In this document: positions 57,816-64,000 of the stretch, piece by piece
Layout of the letters: every line of letters begins with the position of its first letter
Position numbering within the stretch: position 1 is the stretch's first letter
Source of the DNA: Cryptolaemus montrouzieri
Lineage: Eukaryota; Arthropoda; Insecta; Coleoptera; Coccinellidae
Direction: 5' to 3'
Length of the DNA: 64,000 nucleotides
Assembly: GCA_013387265.2 (NCBI GenBank)
Contig: JABFTP020000021.1
Coordinates: 65,773,009-65,837,008 of the forward strand
The notes under the pieces: generated by a model
Told to the model about the DNA's origin: nothing
The model's database searches: none
What the model saw: only the letters and a program-made list of their open reading frames with translations
Translations under genes and position numbers: made by a program

Positions 57816-60221
57816 CTCATTAGTGCATACAGTCATTTTAAAAGGATCACAATATAAATTCATGTCGTAAATGTTCAGAGAGTGGTGGGGAGCCGGCAAC
57901 ACGTGCATCTTCTCATTAGACCTTTCTCAGAAGCATTTATGTCTTTGGTAGGACGTGAAATACGATAGTGTTGAATTCATTGACGACCATGGATCCCAGT
58001 TTCAATTCTACTAGAAATGGCGGGTAAGTAATATTCGATTACTATTTAACAAAAATATTTTGGAATTTTGAAAAATTCCGACGCCATATGGTCTCTTGCT
58101 TACAACTTCGATATTATTTTCACATTTTCTTACCAAGTTTTTTCTAATGTTTTTCTCGGTGATCCGCTTAAAAGGACTATGTGCACAGAAGTCATTTCTG
58201 TTTCCATTTCAGATTATCTCTGCATTAACTTTCGGAAATCGTAGAGGGCGATGATTTCTATGAAAGTAATACGAAAAGATATATTGAACCTCCCAATCGA
58301 AATACAGCAGAATCTGACGAAAACAGCGATGTTTCAAACCAAGAAGCTGGCGATATAAACCACCTACCCAGAGGTATTCTGGGTCAAGGATGCGAAATTT
58401 CTTTCGAGAATAGTGAAGATGAGGCATGAACAACTTTCTGCTAGAACAAGTGGAACCAACCTGAAGCCACCACACTTTCCCATTCATCGGAGAGTGATGA
58501 TGAAGAAAATATACCACTTTCTGTTATACAACAGCTTTCCAGATAGAAGAAAGGTAAAACTGTTCAAAGAAAAAGAAAAATTCATAATTGGACGGGGGAT
58601 ACACCCAAATATTGTATGAACACCACTTGTGATCCTGTGCCTCCATCTCGCGATGCACAGTCGGCCGAATCTCCAGCCGATTTCTTCAAACTTTTTTTCA
58701 CGGAGGCGATGATGGAAAATATCGTTCACCAGACTAATTTGTATGGGTCACAAAAAAACATTTCTTTAAATTTTCCTATGGATGAACTGTATGTAATCTT
58801 TGGAGATTTATTGGTCAGTGGATATGCCAAGTACCCTAATGAACGCATGTATTGGAATGCCACTAATGATACCCCTTCAATACTCAGAGACTCAACCGTT
58901 TTGAGCTTCTCTTACGTCATCTTCTCTTCAATGATAACAATAATGTTTCGACAGACAAACTTCACAAATTGAGACCACTTATTGACGGATTGAATCAAAA
59001 TTTTCGAGAGCACGGCGGTATAGATGAGCATCTATCGATTGAGGAGAGCATGATACCATACTATGGAAAGCATTATGCGAAGCAATATATCAGAGGAAAG
59101 CCAATCAGGTTTGGTTTTAAATTGGGCCATTTGTCAGGTGTTAACATTCGAAATATACACTGGTAAATCTGATAATGAAAAACAATTTGGTTTGGGTGGC
59201 GATGTTGTTTTATCTCTAATTCGATTAGCAGGACTGGAAGAGAAAAAGGGTCATAAACTTTATTTCGATAACTACTTTACTGGTATTGATCTGATGTCCC
59301 ATCAAGAGGACATCAATATTTGTGCTACTGCTACTTTACTCCAAAATCGTTTAGAAGGATGTCCTTTTCCAGAGAAGAATCTATGGAATAGAGAAAAAAG
59401 AGAATCTTTTCAGTTTTTATCGAACGAGAAAATTCTGATGGCTCAACGGAAAGACAACAAGGTGGTCACGATGGCCACCAACTTCGAAGATCAATCTATG
59501 ATGACCGCTAGACGTTGATGCAAAGAAGCCAAATCCAAACAGAATGTTCCCCAACCAAAAGTGGTATCAAATTACAATAAATACATGGGAGGGGTTGATA
59601 AGATGGATGGATTAGTAGCTGCGTACTGATCGAGAATGCGGCAAAGAAAATGGTACTGGCCCATTTTTCAGTATTTGTTCGATGTGAGTGTGGTAAATGG
59701 CTGGATTTTGATGAAGAAACTGAGACCTGAAGATTCAAACTGTCCAAATCTTCTAACATTCAGACGTCGCATAGCCGTGACCTTTCTGGAAAAATATGGG
59801 ACCAGATCAGTCAGAAACTGCCGACAGTTTGTCAACAATAACGATGTTAGATTCGATAATGTGGGATATTTGGTCATATACTCAGAAAGTGACAGGACAT
59901 ATAAAGTGCCATAAAAATTCGAAGTTCATATGTGCAATATTGGCTTATACTCTAAAAACTGTTTTTTCGATTTTCATAAGAAATAATGCCAAAAAATATG
60001 ATGTTAATGTAATCGTATTTAGTTTATTCAAATGTGTTACTATCTTCAATATTTCATTCATATATTTATGCATATAGTCCTTTTAAACGGATCACCTTCT
60101 TTTCTAAACTGAGAGAGAAAATTTGAAAATAGCGAAAGAACCACGTTTCAACAGTAAAATTATATCCATTTCAAGAAAAATTATAATTAAATCAAAAATT
60201 TTTTCCACATGCACTAATGGG
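57816..60221 (+). mobile_element. Full-length 2406-bp piggyBac element
   Basis: TTAA lies on both sides (57812-57815, 60222-60225). The left end CTCATTAGTGCATA and reversed right end CCCATTAGTGCATG are inverted repeats. Inside each end sits a direct, not inverted, repeat: GCATACAGTCATTTTAAAAG (57825) and GCATATAGTCCTTTTAAACG (60070), both running on to GGATCAC. Size and TTAA target are typical of piggyBac. Confidence 0.95.
57989..59995 (+). pseudogene. piggyBac transposase, two exons, frameshifted
   Basis: Exon 1 (57989-58023) codes MDPSFNSTRNG and ends GG|GTAAGT; the 189-base intron ends TTTCAG at 58212. Exon 2 opens GLSLH, a stop, then LSEIVEGDDFYES, an acidic N-terminus. The core begins TTCDPVPPSRDAQSAESPAD, FFKLFFTEAMMENIVHQTNL and VSGYAKYPNERMYW (58616-58870). 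SIEESMIPYYGKHYAKQYIR (about 59035) holds the first catalytic site, with Asp replaced by Glu. KGHKLYFDNYFTGIDLM (59250) keeps the second Asp; KWYWPIFQYLFDVSVVNGWI follows NYNKYMGGVDKMDG (59570), which keeps the third. The C-terminal cysteine-rich domain is frameshifted (IKCHKNSKFICA, then CNIGLYSKNCFFDFH). Four or more frame breaks; dead. Confidence 0.92.
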
Positions 60222-60370
60222 TTAATAGCCTGCTAGAAATTAATACCTCTCCACCACTCAATCAAATTTGGCTAGTAGCGAAAATGACCTGACGGTCGAA
60301 ACCGATCGTGTTCGTAAGAATAGAATTATGGAAAGTATGAAATATATTTTTTTCATCTTCGTTGAAAATG

Positions 60371-61857
60371 AGTTTCCATAAAATAAATAAATCATCAATA
60401 TTAGTCAATAAAAGTTTATGTCTGTTCGAAGTTTCGAAAAGCTGGCAGAATGATCTCTTATTTTCCTTTAAACCCATTTTTTCACCAGATTACCGCCTAA
60501 TTATTCTGAATAAATTAAGAGTTTTCAATAAACAACTCAATAGAAACACTCCATAATGTAAAGCTAACCTGAAAGTAATGCAATGATTGTCCAGAGACTT
60601 GGATTGCCTTTCCCAAGGGGTGCAACAAAATTTTGCTTCTGTGATGCTTGAAGTTTGAAGAATCGAGTTACACCTAATCAGCGGATTGATCCCAAACATT
60701 TCAAACTCACATGTCGCAATCCCTTTTTTGATACAGACTTAAGCCTATCCTTCTATTTCACCGAATTGAATAAATTTGTAGTATTTCGAGTTTAATGAAA
60801 AATAATATTCGCTGCTACTTAACACCTATTATAATAATTTAACCTTTCAAAAATGGAATATGAAAATGAATCTATTTGAAAGGACTCCTTATAATGATTT
60901 TTGAATGAGAAGATACCAATGGTAGAAGTAGTTGAGTTCACAAGTTCCAAATAACCTCAAAATCGGTTCCGCTCGCATCAAACATTGGATTAGTGGGGGT
61001 CGAATTTTGGAACACATTGTATATACGGTGTATTGAACGCTAAAAATAAAATCAATAAATATTTGAATATTCCTTAAATTTCATACGACAGTTAGTGATT
61101 GTGCGTTAATTGCTTCTTGTATAAATAAGATTTATCTACCGTTCTACGGCTACCCTCAGGACGTGATAATGACATTATCCGAATAGCGGACTTCAACTAC
61201 GTTTTCTGAATTCTATTAGCATAGTTTTCGTGTATACCAAGAAATACTTCGAATTCTAATTAAATGGATTTACCGAAACGTTATATTTGAATGAAAGTCA
61301 TGTAAGTGCAATAATACTTGATGAACATCAATGCAGCTTAAATATTTCATCCAGAACACAAATTTTTGAAATTCTTTGTATTTCAATGAATCACAATGTG
61401 TTTTATTCTAAAGAATTCGAAAAGGTTGATTTAATTCTTCATTTAGGCACCTTCTGATGAAACTCTTGTTGACACTTATCGAAAACATGAAGCCATCGAT
61501 CTATTTTTGAAAAGCAATATGTGACGTGCAAAACTCTGTGTATTCTCGAAATTCGGTGCCACTCTGTCGTTCCGTTTCAAAACGGCGGCCAATTGCGAAA
61601 TTTCCCCATTAAAGAAATTAATCTATCTATCTTGTTCCGTCAGAGAAGGAAGCTTAAATATGGTTTTATTATGAAGAAATAAAATGAAAAAATAACACAA
61701 CAAAAACAATTATGGAACCGAAATTATGCAAAACCGATACATATGCTTTCATTATATAAAAAATATCGTGATGTCGTTGCACGTTGGACTGAAAAAACCA
61801 ATAACAAATAAAATTTGGATCAAAGTTAGTAATATTCCATCTAAATAATTCTCAAAT
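60371..61857. other. No recognisable gene
   Basis: AT-rich. The first part may still be Penelope 3' sequence. GGAACACATTGTATATA near 61010 is a weak mariner-type end without partner. Confidence 0.4.
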
Positions 61858-62151
61858 GGCCGGCTCGGTGGCGTAGAGGACATGATGCTCGTCTCCTGCG
61901 CAGAGTTATCTGGGTTCAATTCCCACAAAGTATGTGCGATTTTTCGGGTTCTGGAAATCGCTTGAGTGTCCATCTTTCACAGGAGATGTAAAACCGTCGG
62001 TCCTGTCTAACAGAGATGTGTTGGACACTAAAGATCCCTTACCACGACACGAGAGAGGTTCGGCAAAATTCTTGGGTTAGTGAGGTGACAGAATGCTTCG
62101 GCGTGTATTTAGCCTAATGGCAGAAATAGAGCACGTTAAAGGATAAAAAAA
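61858..62151 (+). mobile_element. tRNA-derived SINE, family 2
   Basis: The head GGCCGGCTCGGTGGCGTAGA carries box A (TGGCGTAGAGG) and box B (GGGTTCAATTCC, about 61911-61922). The body includes AATCGCTTGAGTGTCCATC, GATGTAAAACCGTCGGTCCT and CTAAAGATCCCTTACCACGA, and it ends in an A-rich tail (GGATAAAAAAA). CAAATG precedes the head and CAAATG follows the tail, a possible short target duplication. The head and body differ from family 1. Confidence 0.78.
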
Positions 62152-62521
62152 CAAATGTAGCTCTGTGAAAGAGAGGGTATTGCCATGCAGGTGAGCATTG
62201 GTTACAGAGATAGTCGAAGATCTAATTACGAAGTACGAGAATTTTTTAATCAATACATCTGAACTGAACACCTATTTACTAACCCATCATTTGCAATACT
62301 TTGATGTACGAAGAACATGGTCATGTTAACAATTCATCTAGAAGTTGAAGATCGAAGGTAGATGGCAATATCCAGTTAGCCATCTCAGTGATTGTTGAAG
62401 AAAATTACTTTGTAACTAACACTTGATATGGGAATAATATAATCCTACGTCTATGCAAAATATTTGACACAAAGAAAAATTACATCTTCACAAAATTAGT
62501 CTCGCAGAAGAATTGAACAAG

Positions 62522-62523
<2 letters not shown>

Positions 62524-62595
<72 letters not shown>
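62524..62595. repeat. TA-dinucleotide microsatellite, left of the R4-like LINE
   Basis: About 72 bases of uninterrupted TA repeat, ending exactly where LINE coding similarity begins. Confidence 0.98.
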
Positions 62596-62598
<3 letters not shown>

Positions 62599-63863
62599 CA
62601 TCATTCAATATTCAAAATTCGAGCGAATACATCAAGGAGATACATATAAATATCTAGAATTTGTTCGAGAGAAGACAATAAACCATAGCAGCACTAAAGA
62701 AAATATTAGGAGTTTATATTATAACAGATTAAGAATTATTATCAAGAGTCATTTAACTAGTGAAAACCTTTTCAGATCTATCAACTCCTGTGCAGTTTCT
62801 ATTCTTACATCTTCTTTTGGAATTATTAAATGTTCTAAAACTGATCTAAACGAATTACAATGTCAAACGTGGAAAATGCTTTGTAAATATCATAGGCACC
62901 ACCCAAAGTCAGCAATTCAAAGAGTTACACTACCTAGACATCTTAGAGGTCGTGGACTAACTGATTTGAACAATCTTCGTAGTGAACAGATTTTTCTTCC
63001 ACGTTCCCATTTTCATGATAAACAGATTATAATCACATCTGACCTTGCCAATGCAGATGGTAGATTTTGATATATTTGATAATAATTCTGAAAGAGAAGG
63101 TTGGATTCAGAAGGAATTACACGAACAGCAGCCTAAAGAATTGCAAAATTATTAAATTGTTAGTATCTAGAGAATTGTTCGCTGAAACAGAAGGCTTGGC
63201 AATTGCGATCAAAGATCAGGTTGTTTTTGCAAGAAATTATAGAAAACACATCATCAAGCAGAATATAAATGATTCTTGCCTTAGATGATATTGTTCTTCA
63301 GAAATAGTTTTTCATATATATTATCATCTTGCTCAGTACTTGCCTCAACAGAATATTTAGAGAGACATGCTGTCGATAATATTATTCATTTCAATTTAGG
63401 AATAAAACATAACCTCACTCCCAAGGAAAAAATGTTACAAATATGAACCTGGGATTATTTGTGAAAACGACAAATATAAACTTTATTTTGATAAAACAAT
63501 TCTAAGCAACAGAGCTTTAAATCACAATAGGCCAGATATCATTCTTACGGATGAACATAATCGAATAACATATATAATTGATATTGCTATACCCGACACA
63601 CATAATATAAAAAAAGAAATACAATGACAAAATTTCTAGATATATGATGCTCGCCGTCGAGATTAAAATAATGTGGAAAATGAAAAATATTTATTCTACC
63701 GATTATTTCCACAGGAGTTATTCTAGGAATCTTCACAAAAATATTGAGATTATAGGTCTGAAGAAAAATTTATTTAAATAATAACAGAAGATAACAGTCA
63801 TCGAATCTTGTAATATTCTTCGTAGGTTTCTTCCCGAAAAATTAATGAGGTAGATATCATAGG

Positions 63864-63864
<1 letters not shown>
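62596..63864 (+). mobile_element. R4/Dong-like LINE, 5'-truncated, with restriction-like endonuclease
   Basis: Related to the 45.2-kb LINE: GDTYKYLEFVREKTINHSST, RSINSCAVSILTSSFGIIKC and WKMLCKYHRHHPKSAIQRVT, then LRGRGLTDLNNLRSEQI (62635-62995). A frameshifted ELFAETEGLAIAIKDQVVFA region follows, then the zinc knuckle around CLR...CSSEIVFHI and LASTEYLERHAVDNIIHFNL (63280-63400). The endonuclease core is NHNRPDIILTDEHNRITYII plus DIAIPDTHN (63520-63605), the PD-x-D pattern kept here and lost in the other copy. The C-terminus reads VIESCNILRRFLPEKLMR with a stop at 63851. Only about 11 bases separate the stop from the TA tract, so there is almost no 3' UTR. RT catalytic domain is missing. Confidence 0.87.

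Positions 63865-63917
<53 letters not shown>
63865..63917. repeat. TA-dinucleotide microsatellite, right of the R4-like LINE
   Basis: About 53 bases of pure TA repeat immediately after the LINE C-terminus. With the left tract it brackets the element precisely. Confidence 0.97.
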
Positions 63918-63920
<3 letters not shown>

Positions 63921-64000
63921 ATTTATAAATGAGCTGATAATTTTATCGTTTATATTCAGAGCAGTATTTTTTTCGATTTCAACTGAAATTCACGAAGTGT

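Larger units (their letters stand above)
56930..60370 (+). mobile_element. Penelope-like element, 5'-truncated, split by piggyBac
   Basis: Coding part 57032-57720: YLDDILVGFQGSNRKNDKFQ starts at the reverse transcriptase catalytic box, then MKFTAEIEINNSMKFSDMRI, TKSTKNFIYNICRK, HKLAVYNAMIRRAYYILLSL, INTIRKIALNKKIPSLFMNK, then KKYASFNFAGPLFNNLGSYF and KFNITTFFSSGLS. The GIY-YIG nuclease follows: GVYKIAYNDS...LRQIGRNFETIFKKHLSNSP (about 57598-57715). RT plus GIY-YIG in this order defines Penelope-like elements. The frame NCDKGNKMNLFGI runs into the piggyBac TTAA and resumes after it. The 3' end (60279-60365) has AAAATGACCTGACGGTCGAA, and an inverted copy of it (57020-56930) abuts the truncated start. 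Two or three frame breaks. Confidence 0.87.

Noticed and set aside
1..64000. CRISPR array or prokaryotic operons
   Set aside because: No regularly spaced direct repeats, no co-directional gene strings with ribosome-binding sites; spliced and retroelement features point to a eukaryote.

Overview
The window looks like a transposon graveyard from a eukaryotic, most probably insect, genome. It is AT-rich and has no operons or Shine-Dalgarno-spaced genes. Every coding stretch I can recognise belongs to a mobile element: Tc1/mariner, hAT, piggyBac, pogo, Penelope and non-LTR retrotransposons, plus tRNA-derived SINEs. I found no host gene I would defend. Almost every open reading frame is part of a broken transposase or reverse transcriptase. 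The insect assignment is an inference from the element mix (DUF4817-type mariner-like elements, classic mariner, insect-style piggyBac, a Dong-like LINE).

Layout. 0-3.6 kb: mariner-like remnants, a foldback palindrome and the tail of a pogo-like transposase. 5.7-10.7 kb: a minus-strand LINE with a SINE beside it, another mariner-like tail, and a minus-strand RTE-like LINE split by an 862-bp insertion. 12.9-16.8 kb: two LINE fragments (one with an 11-bp target duplication) and a 1.37-kb mariner-like element with both ends. 17.7-19.0 kb: a non-coding 1.29-kb element with perfect inverted ends and a repeated ATAACGCCCA motif. 21.5-26 kb: a full-length mariner, then a Tc1 copy (family A) interrupted by an unclassified DDE-like element. 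28.8-31.3 kb: a near-complete hAT. 32.2-34.7 kb: an unrecognised repeat family in both orientations. 36.0-39.2 kb: a second family-A Tc1 holding both a SINE and a different Tc1. 39.7-41.6 kb: two more Tc1/mariner relics. 45.2-47.6 kb: a Dong/R4-like LINE between TAA repeats. 47.6-49.1 kb: a mariner-like element with long inverted ends. 53.7-54.4 kb: a tandemly duplicated mariner tail. 56.9-60.4 kb: a Penelope-like element interrupted by a full-length piggyBac. 61.9 kb: a second SINE family. 62.5-63.9 kb: a second R4-like LINE lying between TA repeats.

The genes do not form a pathway. What the window records is an order of insertions: SINE and Tc1 into Tc1, an unknown DDE element into Tc1, piggyBac into Penelope, and a TIR element into an RTE LINE. 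The parts least explained by named families are the 17.7-19.0 kb element, the DDE-like element at 23.4-25.5 kb, and the repeat family at 32.2-34.7 kb.
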